A DNA stretch of 64,000 nucleotides from Emticicia fluvialis (lineage in GTDB: Bacteria; Bacteroidota; Bacteroidia; Cytophagales; Spirosomataceae): positions 186,001-250,000 of the forward strand of contig NZ_JANUSD010000007.1 of assembly GCF_024793945.1 (NCBI RefSeq). Reading direction: 5' to 3'. The translations under genes and the position numbers were made by a program. The notes below the pieces were generated by a model. That model was not told the DNA's origin and did not search any database. It was given only the letters and a program-made list of their open reading frames with translations. Of the stretch, positions 33,728 through 42,370 are shown piece by piece; the stretch's first letter is position 1; every line of letters begins with the position of its first letter.

Positions 33728-33764
33728 TGTATATAACAATACCGGCAGCGGGCATTGCATCAAA

Positions 33765-34208
33765 TTACTTGCTCACAACATACAACTCAACCACGTTTTT
33801 CTTTGAGTCGATGTCAATCCTTGTTGGATTCAACATGGCAGTTTTGTTGTTTTTAGATAATGTAATGTCATATACCTTTCTGTCATATTTCAATACCGAC
33901 CCAGACAACGCATCAATACCCCAACCCAATAAATTGCCAAGGTTCAAGACACTAACCACATTAAATTCTTTATCAAGCGTAATCAATCTGGTTTCGTAGC
34001 CATCAAGTTTGTATTCAACATCTGTATCATTCAGGCTTCTTTTCACATTAACTGTACATGGCGTTTTGCAAAGTTCAATGCCATCTTTGTAGATTGTTGC
34101 ACCAGACGGTGTACTGTTAAAGGTAATTCTGTCTTTTGTGCCGGTAAAGATAGTTGCGCAACTTGTCATCATCAGGCCAGTAATGGCCAGTAAAAAAAAT
34201 CTTTTCAT
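33765..34208 (-). CDS. PEGA-domain lipoprotein
   Basis: A 147-aa lipoprotein (lipobox MMTSC, Cys17) containing a PEGA-type beta domain: RITFNSTPSGATIYKDGIELCKTPCTVNV, where the cysteines C57 and C61 could form a disulphide. The C-terminal part (about 85-147) has a small hydrophobic GNLLGWGIDALSG turn. PEGA domains are surface-linked structural modules. It stands alone and converges on the TPR cluster. Confidence 0.8.
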   Translation of the reverse strand: MKRFFLLAITGLMMTSCATIFTGTKDRITFNSTPSGATIYKDGIELCKTPCTVNVKRSLNDTDVEYKLDGYETRLITLDKEFNVVSVLNLGNLLGWGIDALSGSVLKYDRKVYDITLSKNNKTAMLNPTRIDIDSKKNVVELYVVSK

Positions 34209-34728
34209 AGTAATACTTAATAATTAAAATTTAGCTCCTACTCATTAGGCTTTTCGGAAAACGCCCCGTTTTTTATTATGGTTTCTGGTCTCCATTTTTG
34301 TATGTTTATGTAATATGAGGCTTTGGCTACCTATTAATACATAATATATACAATTTACCTTTAATGCTCATTAAGGTTTATATCACTAAACCATTACCAA
34401 TAAGCAACATACAAGGAAGTTTCAATCTGGCCTCTACTTCCAGACAACCAAGAAACACATTACCCCTACAAAAATTGAATAATTATTTTAAGCAGGGTAC
34501 CTTTCAGATATTATCTATTGATTAAGAATTTATTTTACCGAAAAGCCTGAAACAACCCATAAACAAATTGTAGGCTTTATGCAGGCAGCAAAGGTTGTAT
34601 TATGCTGAGGTTACTTAAACCTCATAAATTTATGCAAGTATGCAAAAAACAAAACAAATTGGCAAGCCGTTACCTATAAAAATGACAAATAATCCCAGCC
34701 GTTATCAGCCACTTTAAAATCTGAGATT
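34209..34728. other. 520-bp intergenic region without a gene
   Basis: AT-rich divergent spacer. I see no coding frame. A small hairpin TGAGGTT/AACCTCA lies at 34606-34624, without a T-tract. No exact -7 box was found for either flanking gene. Nothing else is evident. Confidence 0.6.
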
Positions 34729-35211
34729 ATGAAAAAAATTATTGCCACAGCTATGCTGAGTTTTCTTTACTTTTTATCAATACACAATTTACAGGCACAG
34801 GAATTTTACAACGGGCCAAAAACCCTTAATGCCGGATTGTTTTTCGGATATGGAACTGGCGTGGGTGCATCTTTTGATGCCAGAGTGCACGAATATCTGA
34901 GTGTGGGAGCCATGGGGGCTTTTACGTCACAGAATTATATTGGAGGCACCAGAAGTTCTGTAAGTTTAAGTGCCCGTGGCGCGTTTCATGCTGGCAAGCT
35001 CATTAATCAGGCTATGCAAACAAATAATGAAGATTTTGACCCTTATGCCGGGATACTGGTTGGTTTAAGAGCTGAAAGCTATTTACAAAACCAGACAAAG
35101 GGCCTTGTAGGAATATTTGTGGGGGGCAGGTATTATTTTCAGAGCAAGCTGGGCATATATATGGAACTGGGTGCCCCTTATTCGTCAGTGGGTATAACTT
35201 ATAAACTCTGA
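34729..35211 (+). CDS. Outer-membrane beta-barrel-like protein
   Basis: A 160-aa protein with a signal peptide ending at LQAQ (about residue 23). The mature part reads like a small barrel: NAGLFFGYGTGVGASFDARVHEYLSVG, repeated Gly/Tyr-rich strands, and a C-terminal SSVGITYKL strand. No named family is recognised; proteins of this size are often called OmpA/OmpW-like porins. It is monocistronic with a strong hairpin downstream. Function unknown. Confidence 0.7.
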   Translation: MKKIIATAMLSFLYFLSIHNLQAQEFYNGPKTLNAGLFFGYGTGVGASFDARVHEYLSVGAMGAFTSQNYIGGTRSSVSLSARGAFHAGKLINQAMQTNNEDFDPYAGILVGLRAESYLQNQTKGLVGIFVGGRYYFQSKLGIYMELGAPYSSVGITYKL

Positions 35212-35230
35212 ATCAGCAAAACCGCTGTAC

Positions 35231-35266
35231 AACAGAAGAGGCGAGCTTTTACCCACCTCTTCTGTT
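35231..35266 (+). terminator. Terminator of the beta-barrel protein gene
   Basis: AACAGAAGAGG (35231-35241) pairs perfectly with CCTCTTCTGTT (35256-35266), an 11-bp stem with a 14-base loop, followed by ATTTTTAT. Confidence 0.85.
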
Positions 35267-35270
35267 ATTT

Positions 35271-35930
35271 TTATAGCTCTCTGATACGAATAGATTTAAA
35301 TGAAATCATATCGCCATGGTCTTGCAGGGCAATTTTGCCTTTTGCATGGGGCTTGGCGTATTCTGCGTCAGCAAATTTACTTTTGGCTACCATTGCTATC
35401 CAGTCGGTACTGCCGTACTCGTACTCTACCAATTTTTTGCCATTCAGCCAGTGCTCAACGTGGTTATCTTTCACAATAATCTTACCGGTGTTCCACTCGC
35501 CTGCAGGTTTTACTACCGTAAAATCGTTGGCTGGCTGCATATCATAATTGGCAGCTGTTTTCTGGGTGTCTTTCAACTTGGCCGGATACCCGCTGTCGTC
35601 AATTATCTGGTACTCAGGGCCAGACATATATGAGGCACTTGATTCAGGTTTTTCAATTACTTTATAAATAATACCGCTGTTACCCTTAGGAGCCACTTTG
35701 TATTCAAATTCTAACTCAAAGTTTTCATATTCTTTGTCAGTCACCAGGTCTCCGCTTTTGCCGTGGGTCATCAGTGTGCCGTTCATTACATGCCAGCCTT
35801 TAACGCCGGTGCCATGCCAGTTATGCCAGCCGGTGGTTGTTTTGCCATCAAATAGTTTTACCCATTTCCCTTTCTGTGCAGTTGCATTCATTACACAAAG
35901 TGCGAAGGCCGCAATCAGTATTTTTTTCAT
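35271..35930 (-). CDS. DUF1080 family secreted protein (3-keto-disaccharide hydrolase type)
   Basis: A 219-aa secreted protein (signal peptide ends at NATAQ). The DUF1080 domain opens with WVKLFDGKTTTGWHNWHGTG and has the conserved FELEFEYKVAPKGNSGIIYK and PTSPA-like QYPGG-equivalent GPEYQIIDDSG tracts. Members hydrolyse 3-keto-glycosides or act as concanavalin-like lectins. The true start is the ATG at 35930; a TTG two codons upstream is not needed. A -7 box overlaps the stop of the preceding NagX-like gene. The GMC dehydrogenase at 15-16 kb could supply the 3-keto substrate. Confidence 0.88.
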   Translation of the reverse strand: MKKILIAAFALCVMNATAQKGKWVKLFDGKTTTGWHNWHGTGVKGWHVMNGTLMTHGKSGDLVTDKEYENFELEFEYKVAPKGNSGIIYKVIEKPESSASYMSGPEYQIIDDSGYPAKLKDTQKTAANYDMQPANDFTVVKPAGEWNTGKIIVKDNHVEHWLNGKKLVEYEYGSTDWIAMVAKSKFADAEYAKPHAKGKIALQDHGDMISFKSIRIREL

Positions 35931-35976
35931 GTTCAATAATTAGGTTGATTAATAGATAAATATACTTACTAAAAAA

Positions 35977-35984
35977 CAAATTTA
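35977..35984 (-). promoter_or_regulatory. DUF1080 gene -7 box overlapping a stop codon
   Basis: Exact TAAATTTG on the minus strand. Its first bases are the stop codon of the NagX-like gene upstream, so the DUF1080 gene can be transcribed independently of it. Confidence 0.4.
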
Positions 35985-37253
35985 AACTTTAAAAATTAAT
36001 TTTCTTCTGTAAAAATAAAGCAGAATAACATACCATATCAGCAGATAAATCAGCGCACCTGCCAGCGAGGCATTTTTGGGCTCGCTAAATAAAGGAGCAA
36101 TGTTGTAATCATAAAGCCATGATATTAAACCCGGGTAGTCATTGGCAGCCTTACCGTTTAGCGGAATCTTGATGGCATCAAGCGCCCTTGGAACTATACC
36201 CGAAAAGAAGAAAACAACCATTGGGTTTACGCCAAAAATCACAAAGGGCTTTGTCCAGAAATTCACCGCCATTACATCAACCACATAATATAGTATGGCC
36301 AGTGTTATTAAAGCCCAACCACTTGTATAAAAAACAAAAGAACTTGTCCATAAAGCCTTGTTGATTGGAAAAACCATATTCCACAATAAGCCAATGCCCA
36401 CACCGGATAATCCCGCTAATAACAGATATAATGCTTTTTTCTCGCTCGTAAAGCGCGCTGTTGTTAGCATTTTTCCGGTTAAAACACCTGCTAGCCCGGT
36501 TGCAATGGCTGGTATGGTACTCAAAATCCCTTCCGGGTCCCAGGTTTTGGAAACACTCCATAAGTGCCCCGGCAGCAAGACGTTATCCAGCCAGGCAGCC
36601 AGATTAGTTCCTTTTTCAAAATTGGCTTCACCTATACCCGGCACAGGTACCAAACTCATTAATGCCCAGTAACCCAACAAACAAACCAAAGCAACGGCTA
36701 TATGCACGGGGGTTTCGGTGGTAGCATACAAAACCGATACTATCAGATACACCAGAGCAATGCGCTGCAATACACCTGGTATGCGAACAGTGCTGAAATC
36801 TTCTGCCACAAAAGCCAGTATAATCATCAGCAAAAATAAGGCAGTGGCTACCACAAATTGTCTTTGCCTGTTATAATCGCCCAAAAGCGCTATGGTAATA
36901 ATGGCGGTTAAGCCTAAACGAACCAGCATAAGCGATACCCCGGCCAGTTCACCTATATGTATTTTAGAATAGAAATTAAGAAACAAACCTAAAAGAAATA
37001 TCCTGAGCGTGCGGGTAATTATCCGCCCGAAAATAACGCCATCAAAGCGCTTGACTGGCATTGACAAAACCGTAGACACCCCCACTATAAACAGGAAAAA
37101 CGGAAACACCAGGTCGGTAGGTGTGCATCCGTGCCATTCGGCATGTTCCAGAGGTGGATAGATGTGCCCCCAGTCGCCCGGGTTGTTCACAATAGTCATC
37201 AGCATAATAGTCATGCCCCTGAAAACGTCTAGTGACGTCAAGCGTTGTTTCAT
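35982..37253 (-). CDS. NagX/DUF5009-like multi-pass membrane protein (paralogue 2)
   Basis: A 423-aa protein with about eleven membrane helices. The start QRLTSLDVFRGMTIMLMTIVNNPGDW, TDLVFPFFLFIVGVS and FPINKALWTSSFVFY show the same family as the protein at 25.4-26.5 kb, but this version is longer and closer to the acyltransferase family that includes heparan-alpha-glucosaminide N-acetyltransferase. It lies 51 bp upstream of a DUF1080 gene and is probably cotranscribed with it. The substrate is likely an amino sugar or glycoside, by family only. Confidence 0.85.
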   Translation of the reverse strand: MKQRLTSLDVFRGMTIMLMTIVNNPGDWGHIYPPLEHAEWHGCTPTDLVFPFFLFIVGVSTVLSMPVKRFDGVIFGRIITRTLRIFLLGLFLNFYSKIHIGELAGVSLMLVRLGLTAIITIALLGDYNRQRQFVVATALFLLMIILAFVAEDFSTVRIPGVLQRIALVYLIVSVLYATTETPVHIAVALVCLLGYWALMSLVPVPGIGEANFEKGTNLAAWLDNVLLPGHLWSVSKTWDPEGILSTIPAIATGLAGVLTGKMLTTARFTSEKKALYLLLAGLSGVGIGLLWNMVFPINKALWTSSFVFYTSGWALITLAILYYVVDVMAVNFWTKPFVIFGVNPMVVFFFSGIVPRALDAIKIPLNGKAANDYPGLISWLYDYNIAPLFSEPKNASLAGALIYLLIWYVILLYFYRRKLIFKV

Positions 37254-37434
37254 CTGTATGTTAGTAGGTTATCTTTAGCAATTTAGCGATTAAACAATAC
37301 ATACACCAATGTATTATTACATAAAACATTACACTATTAATTACACTACTGACATACAGCCTTTAAATACTACTATGTTTTTCAATTACGCTATTTCAGT
37401 TTAACTAACTATGTATCTCAAACATAAAATTTCG

Positions 37435-37442
37435 TAGCTTTG
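37435..37442 (+). promoter_or_regulatory. gnd promoter -7 box
   Basis: Exact TAGCTTTG about 105 bases before the chosen gnd start. It overlaps an upstream TTG that could otherwise be mistaken for the start codon. Confidence 0.5.
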
Positions 37443-37547
37443 GGCATTATCATGGTCATCTGCCCTGATAATGCCTTTTCTCTGCAAAGCATTAATAAAT
37501 CTGAAATTATTTTATCATTTAAACCAACCTGCAAGGGTATAAAATAT

Positions 37548-38453
37548 ATGCAAATCGGAATTGTCGGCCTGGGTAAAATGGGCTATAATCTGGCTCTTAA
37601 CTTACGAAATCATAACTACGACGTAGTTGCGCAGGATGTAAACACAGAATCGGTTAAAAAAATAGGAGAAGAAGGCGGCATAACCATTGCCTATACGCTT
37701 AAAGAGGTATGTGAGAAGCTGACAGGCCGAAGAGTGATATGGCTAATGGTACCGGCAGGAAACATAGTAGACAGCGTTATTGAAGAGTTACTGAATTACC
37801 TGTCTCCTAACGACATCGTGATTGACGGCGGTAACTCTCACTTCAAAGAGTCGGTTCGTCGATATAATTATTTAAAATCAAAAAGCATAGAGTACCTCGA
37901 TTGCGGCACCAGCGGTGGCACCAGCGGTGCCTTAAATGGCGCCTGCACCATGATTGGTGGCGACAAACAAACTTTTGAATACGTTGAAGCCGTGTTTAAA
38001 GATATTTCACTGGAAAACGGATACCTCTACACAGGTGCTTCCGGTAGCGGGCATTTTGTAAAGATGGTGCATAACGGTATTGAATACGGTATGATGCAGG
38101 CCATTGCCGAGGGTTTTGAAGTTTTTGAACGTTCGGAATACGATATTAATTTTGAAGCTGTTGCCAAGTTGTTCAACCACGGTTCGGTAGTACGAAGCTG
38201 GTTGATGGAGCTTACAGAAAACGCATTCAGAAAAGACCCGCACCTGGATGCGATCAAGGGAATTATGCACTCGTCAGGTGAAGGCAAATGGACACTGGAA
38301 ACCGCGCTTGATTTAGGTGTGCCGACACCTGTTATTGCTTTATCCTTATTAATGCGCTATCGGTCGCAGATAGAAGATACGTTCTCCGGAAAAGTAGTGG
38401 CAGCTCTGAGAAATGAATTTGGCGGACACGCCGTAGAAAAAGCGAACGGGTAA
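37548..38453 (+). CDS. gnd: 6-phosphogluconate dehydrogenase, decarboxylating (short GndA type)
   Basis: Oxidises 6-phosphogluconate to ribulose 5-phosphate with CO2 release. At 301 aa it belongs to the short bacterial type. It shows the Rossmann GLGKMG (8-13), DGGNSHFK (93-100), GTSGG and the catalytic KMVHNGIEYG with Lys172. After the second strand the residue is Asp30 (AQD), which favours NAD over NADP. The ATG at 37548 is right: the in-frame extension upstream contains the promoter. Gluconokinase follows 9 bp downstream, together forming a gluconate-use pair. Confidence 0.93.
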   Translation: MQIGIVGLGKMGYNLALNLRNHNYDVVAQDVNTESVKKIGEEGGITIAYTLKEVCEKLTGRRVIWLMVPAGNIVDSVIEELLNYLSPNDIVIDGGNSHFKESVRRYNYLKSKSIEYLDCGTSGGTSGALNGACTMIGGDKQTFEYVEAVFKDISLENGYLYTGASGSGHFVKMVHNGIEYGMMQAIAEGFEVFERSEYDINFEAVAKLFNHGSVVRSWLMELTENAFRKDPHLDAIKGIMHSSGEGKWTLETALDLGVPTPVIALSLLMRYRSQIEDTFSGKVVAALRNEFGGHAVEKANG

Positions 38454-38462
38454 GTACTAAAA

Positions 38463-39908
38463 ATGGCAAACACAGTAACAGAATATTTTATTGGCATTGA
38501 TGTAGGCACTACCACTACCAAAGCCGTTGTATTTGACAGAGCCGGTAATGTGCTGAACCAATACAGCAGTGGCTATGGTATGACCCACCCAAAAGCTAAC
38601 TGGAGCGAGCAAAACCCTGACGAAATCTATGAGGCATTCAGGGAGGCACTCCATGCAGTTGTAACGCCTGCTATTGCCGAAAAATGCATCATTTCTTTTT
38701 CGTCAGCCATGCATGGGCTAATTGCTGTTGACGACACGGGTAAGCCACTCACCAATCTGATTCTGTGGGCTGATAACCGCGCCACCGATTTGGCTGTGCA
38801 ATTAAAACCTACTGAAACCGGGCAAGAAATTTATCATAGAACGGGCATCCCCATACACCCGTTCTCGGTTTTCAGCAAGATATTGTGGCTGAAAGAAAAC
38901 GAGCCGGATGTTTACAGGCGTGCGCATCAGTTCATCGGTATTAAAGAATACCTGTGGTTCCGGCTGTTCGGCGATTACACCATTGATTATTCGCTGGCAT
39001 CGGGCAGTGGATTATTCAACTTTAAAGAAATGGCATGGGACTCTCTGGCTTTGTCAATGCTTGGTATTTCTGAGGCTCAGCTTCCTATGCTGGTACCTAC
39101 CACTTATATGCGGAAAAATGATACAAATCCATCGCTTCCGTTAGTCAGCTATGTAATTGGTGCAGGAGATGGCCCACTGGCCAATCTTGGTTCTGGCGCT
39201 ATGAAACCCGGCCAGATGGCTTTTACAATGGGTACCAGCGGTGCCGTAAGAATGTGCGTGCCACTGCCTTACACCGACCCCAAAATGCGTACTTTTAATT
39301 TTTACCTTTCAGAAAACCAGTATATCATAGGCGGCGCAACCAACAACGGGGGCATTGTGCTGCAATGGCTGGAAGAACAGATACTGATATCAAAAAATAC
39401 CAAAGCCCAGTTAATAGCAGAAGCGCAAAAGCTGGAAACGGGCAGCGCAGACCTGTTGTTTTTGCCATATATTTTAGGAGAAAGAGCCCCGGTATGGAAT
39501 GCCGAAGCTAAGGGCGTTTTCTTCGGCCTGAGCATTACGCATACACAGGCACATCTGGTAAGAGCCGTAATGGAAGGCCTGATACTGAATGTGTATTCTA
39601 TTGGTAAAATACTGATGGAGCAGCAGCCTGTTAATGAAATATTTGCCAGCGGCGGATTTGCTAAAAGCGACTTCTGGCTTCAGCTGGTGTCCGATATTTT
39701 TCAGAAAAAAGTAGTAGTATGCGAGACCGTGGAGGGGTCGGCATGGGGAGCTGCTTTACTGGCCATGCAGGCTTTGGGAATTACAGAAGAAGCGGGGGGA
39801 ACGGCTGAAGGAAAAGTGTTTTTGCCTGATGCCGAGGCGGGCGAAAAATACCACCGTATTCATGAGAAGTTTGAACGCCTGTATGAGAAACTGAAAGATG
39901 AATTTTGA
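38463..39908 (+). CDS. gntK: Gluconokinase, FGGY family
   Basis: A 481-aa sugar kinase of the FGGY family, with the N-terminal ATP-binding GIDVGTTTTKAVVFD, the central DNRA motif and the FGGY-C signature region MGTSGAVRM and LPYILGERAPVWN. Phosphorylation of gluconate is inferred from the adjacent 6-phosphogluconate dehydrogenase, the enzyme that uses the product; the FGGY family also contains xylulokinase and others. No gluconate permease lies near. It lies 9 bp after gnd, likely one operon. Confidence 0.88.
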   Translation: MANTVTEYFIGIDVGTTTTKAVVFDRAGNVLNQYSSGYGMTHPKANWSEQNPDEIYEAFREALHAVVTPAIAEKCIISFSSAMHGLIAVDDTGKPLTNLILWADNRATDLAVQLKPTETGQEIYHRTGIPIHPFSVFSKILWLKENEPDVYRRAHQFIGIKEYLWFRLFGDYTIDYSLASGSGLFNFKEMAWDSLALSMLGISEAQLPMLVPTTYMRKNDTNPSLPLVSYVIGAGDGPLANLGSGAMKPGQMAFTMGTSGAVRMCVPLPYTDPKMRTFNFYLSENQYIIGGATNNGGIVLQWLEEQILISKNTKAQLIAEAQKLETGSADLLFLPYILGERAPVWNAEAKGVFFGLSITHTQAHLVRAVMEGLILNVYSIGKILMEQQPVNEIFASGGFAKSDFWLQLVSDIFQKKVVVCETVEGSAWGAALLAMQALGITEEAGGTAEGKVFLPDAEAGEKYHRIHEKFERLYEKLKDEF

Positions 39909-39913
39909 CGTAT

Positions 39914-39958
39914 TGCGAAGCGATGCTTCGCATTAGTTCCGCGGAGTGATACTCCGCG
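39914..39958. repeat. Paired REP-like hairpins, each with a GAT loop
   Basis: Two tandem hairpins: TGCGAAGC-GAT-GCTTCGCA (39914-39932) and CGCGGAGT-GAT-ACTCCGCG (39940-39958), each with a perfect 8-bp stem and an identical 3-base GAT loop, separated by TTAGTTC. They follow the gluconokinase stop and lack a T-run. They resemble repetitive extragenic palindromes linked to RAYT transposases. No second copy is visible in the window. Confidence 0.75.
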
Positions 39959-40017
39959 AGTCATTGAAGAGCAATTTGAAACTAGAATAATAAAAACTAA
40001 CCCAAACAGAAATCCAC

Positions 40018-40515
40018 TTAATTTCCTTTAAAAAACAGCTTGAAATTGTGGTACAATCCGGTTGTTCTGAAAGTGAAGTGCTTATGCGAAACGAAGTTGA
40101 CCACGAAGCTCATACCCATACCAAAAAAGTGAGAAATAAGCGCTCCAAAATCAATACTTTTACCAAAAACAAGCTGTTCTTTTTCAAAAATGGTATATTC
40201 TCTTAAAATGTGCAGGCAATAGTAAGCTCCTTTAACGGTTATAATACCCGAAATAAGAGAGACTAACAGAAACTTGATGCCCTCGCGAAAAGAGTTTTTT
40301 GAATGCCTTTGATTAAAAGCAAAAATTTTGGTGAGAAAAAAACCGATGATAAAAGCGATAACATAACCAAGGGCAATTGATAGCTGAAACGAAAACCCAA
40401 AGAAGTTCTGTGTAATAGAACTTACAATTAATTGTACCATTACACCAGAGCATGCGATAAAAAAATACGAAATCAGCTCTTTATATTTTGCCAGTTTGCC
40501 TTCTAACTTTATCAC
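40018..40515 (-). CDS. GtrA-family membrane protein
   Basis: A 165-aa protein with four membrane helices, with the GtrA pattern in residues 15-45 (YFFIACSGVMVQLIVSS), FFLTKIFAFNQ and the C-terminal VVNFVSHKHFTF motif. GtrA-like proteins help flip lipid-linked sugars across the inner membrane for surface polysaccharide modification. The start codon is GTG. The 103-bp gap to the hairpins and gluconokinase on the left is convergent. No glycosyltransferase partner is nearby. Confidence 0.88.
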   Translation of the reverse strand: MIKLEGKLAKYKELISYFFIACSGVMVQLIVSSITQNFFGFSFQLSIALGYVIAFIIGFFLTKIFAFNQRHSKNSFREGIKFLLVSLISGIITVKGAYYCLHILREYTIFEKEQLVFGKSIDFGALISHFFGMGMSFVVNFVSHKHFTFRTTGLYHNFKLFFKGN

Positions 40516-40565
40516 CTGTAATTCTTTTACTATTCGATTAAATTATTGTAATAATAATAGAACGT

Positions 40566-40573
40566 CAAAAGTA
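40566..40573 (-). promoter_or_regulatory. gtrA-like gene -7 box
   Basis: Exact TACTTTTG on the minus strand, about 50 bases before the GTG start. Confidence 0.4.
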
Positions 40574-40633
40574 ATAAAAATTTATGAGGAAGGCATATTA
40601 AATATTGTGGGCGGTTGGCCCACAATATGAATA

Positions 40634-42340
40634 TTAGTATCTCCAGCTTTTTAAGTCTACACCTTTAGGCGCTGTTTTCTTTACTTCTTCTGCCCACTTG
40701 GGTATAAACATACGGTGGTAACGTAATCTTGAAATATAATTAGGCTGTGTGTGGTCGCCATTCCAGCAATGCTCGGCTCTGTCGCCGTAATCCACTTCTC
40801 CGTCATACGCGGGGTTAGATACCCCCTTCAACATTTCTTCGGCCAGGTACACGGCATTGTTGAGATAGTAATTATCCATATCGCCACAATAAATATGGAT
40901 TCTACCCTTCCATTTTTCACCGTTTTTTGTCCAGTCACGCTTCATAATATAAGCAAGGTCATAGTTTTCTTTCCAGTAATTGGCCACCTCTTTATCTATC
41001 ACTCCGGTTTGTTTATCCCATATTCTTTTGGGGTAACCATCTTTGCCAATGGGTGAATACACTGCTTCCCAGATATCAAACTGCTGGCCGCTTCTGGTTT
41101 TAGTGCCTAATGCCAGCTCCCGCATGTTCATTTCGGCTACCGTGGCTGATATTTGCCCCAGATAATCACGGTGGCCGGGTCTGGGCAGTTTTTTAAACTG
41201 ACTGTCGTACCAATACGCATTCTTATCTTCATAAATATTTACGGTTGTAAAAGCTCTGAAATCAATCGGGTCCGGGCATGCCGCATAACAGCCATTGTAC
41301 TGGTCAGGATACTTGACCTGTACTGCCAGGGCCTCCCAGCCACCCGTTGAGCCACCATAGGTGAATCTTGCCCAACCCTCACCAATACCTCTGAACCGTT
41401 TTTCAATTTCCGGAATCAACTCATAGGTAATAGCATCGCCATAAGGCCCGATGTTTTCTGAATTAACTGCGTACGAATCATCGTAAAACGGACAAGCGTG
41501 TTGTATCTCGATAGCTATTACCCTCGGAAAATCCTTTCCTGTCCACATTTTATAGAAATCGTAAGCTTCCTGCTGCACTATTTTATTGTAGCCGTATATC
41601 TTGAAACGGGCGTTATAATCATTCGGAAGATTGGCATCGGGAGGAGTGGTGCGGAATCCATCAAAATCTTCAGGAAAATGCCCATGAAAAATAGCCAGCG
41701 GATACTTCACGTCAGGGTGTTCATCAAAGCCTTCAGGCAACAAAATATGCGCGCCCAAATACATAGGCCTACCCCAGAACTCGGTGAGCATTTTACTCTG
41801 TATCTTAATATGTTTGATATACTTAGTATCTTTAGGCTCTTCAACCGGAGGTATTATCTGGTCCAGATTTAACTTCACTATCGCAGCTCCTTTAGGGTCA
41901 AATCTTACTTTAACGGGTTTTGAGTACAGGTTTCCCGGTGCCAGATTCCATTGCTGGCCTTCGCCCCTATCCATTGGCATTTTTACGGTATGGCCGTCTT
42001 TCCGGTGAAAGGTCTCGTACTTATGTAACAAAACCTGCACGTAATATTCACCTGCCGGCACCTCTTTCAGGTATCTTTTCGGATACCCGAAACTGTTATT
42101 GTTGTTTACTATTCTCGCCTGAGAGCCATTCCAGTTTTCAACATCAATGCCAAATACCAGTTGCGTATTCAGGGCATCGGTAATATCAAAACGGGGTTCC
42201 CGGTTCGGGTTTGTTGAGAGCATTACCAACAGTCTTCCGTCTAGCAGGCCTTGCTGGCCGAAGGCGGTTACAGAAAACTGCGTTTGCGCAAACCCTGCTA
42301 CCGACAAAAGCAGAAGGGCGAACAATAGACTTTTTTTCAT
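40634..42340 (-). CDS. Secreted esterase-like alpha/beta hydrolase
   Basis: A 568-aa secreted protein (signal peptide ends at AGFAQ). A beta-rich N-terminal domain (about 20-190) precedes an esterase-D-type alpha/beta-hydrolase domain with the nucleophile motif GGSTGGWEAL (Ser in GxSxGG) and late histidines in EHCWNGDHTQPN. Family members act on acyl or carbohydrate esters; this branch is uncharacterised. It lies 30 bp after a cupin gene and is probably the third gene of an operon with YdeI and cupin genes. Confidence 0.75.
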   Translation of the reverse strand: MKKSLLFALLLLSVAGFAQTQFSVTAFGQQGLLDGRLLVMLSTNPNREPRFDITDALNTQLVFGIDVENWNGSQARIVNNNNSFGYPKRYLKEVPAGEYYVQVLLHKYETFHRKDGHTVKMPMDRGEGQQWNLAPGNLYSKPVKVRFDPKGAAIVKLNLDQIIPPVEEPKDTKYIKHIKIQSKMLTEFWGRPMYLGAHILLPEGFDEHPDVKYPLAIFHGHFPEDFDGFRTTPPDANLPNDYNARFKIYGYNKIVQQEAYDFYKMWTGKDFPRVIAIEIQHACPFYDDSYAVNSENIGPYGDAITYELIPEIEKRFRGIGEGWARFTYGGSTGGWEALAVQVKYPDQYNGCYAACPDPIDFRAFTTVNIYEDKNAYWYDSQFKKLPRPGHRDYLGQISATVAEMNMRELALGTKTRSGQQFDIWEAVYSPIGKDGYPKRIWDKQTGVIDKEVANYWKENYDLAYIMKRDWTKNGEKWKGRIHIYCGDMDNYYLNNAVYLAEEMLKGVSNPAYDGEVDYGDRAEHCWNGDHTQPNYISRLRYHRMFIPKWAEEVKKTAPKGVDLKSWRY

Positions 42341-42370
42341 GAATGTTTAGTTTAGTAGTTTATGGGTTTA

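Noticed and set aside
34606..34624. Small hairpin in the 520-bp gap
   Set aside because: Short stem, no T-tract and no gene end nearby; no function can be supported.
37440..37547. 36-codon extension of 6-phosphogluconate dehydrogenase
   Set aside because: It starts on a TTG inside an exact -7 promoter box, and the family starts at the Rossmann fold.
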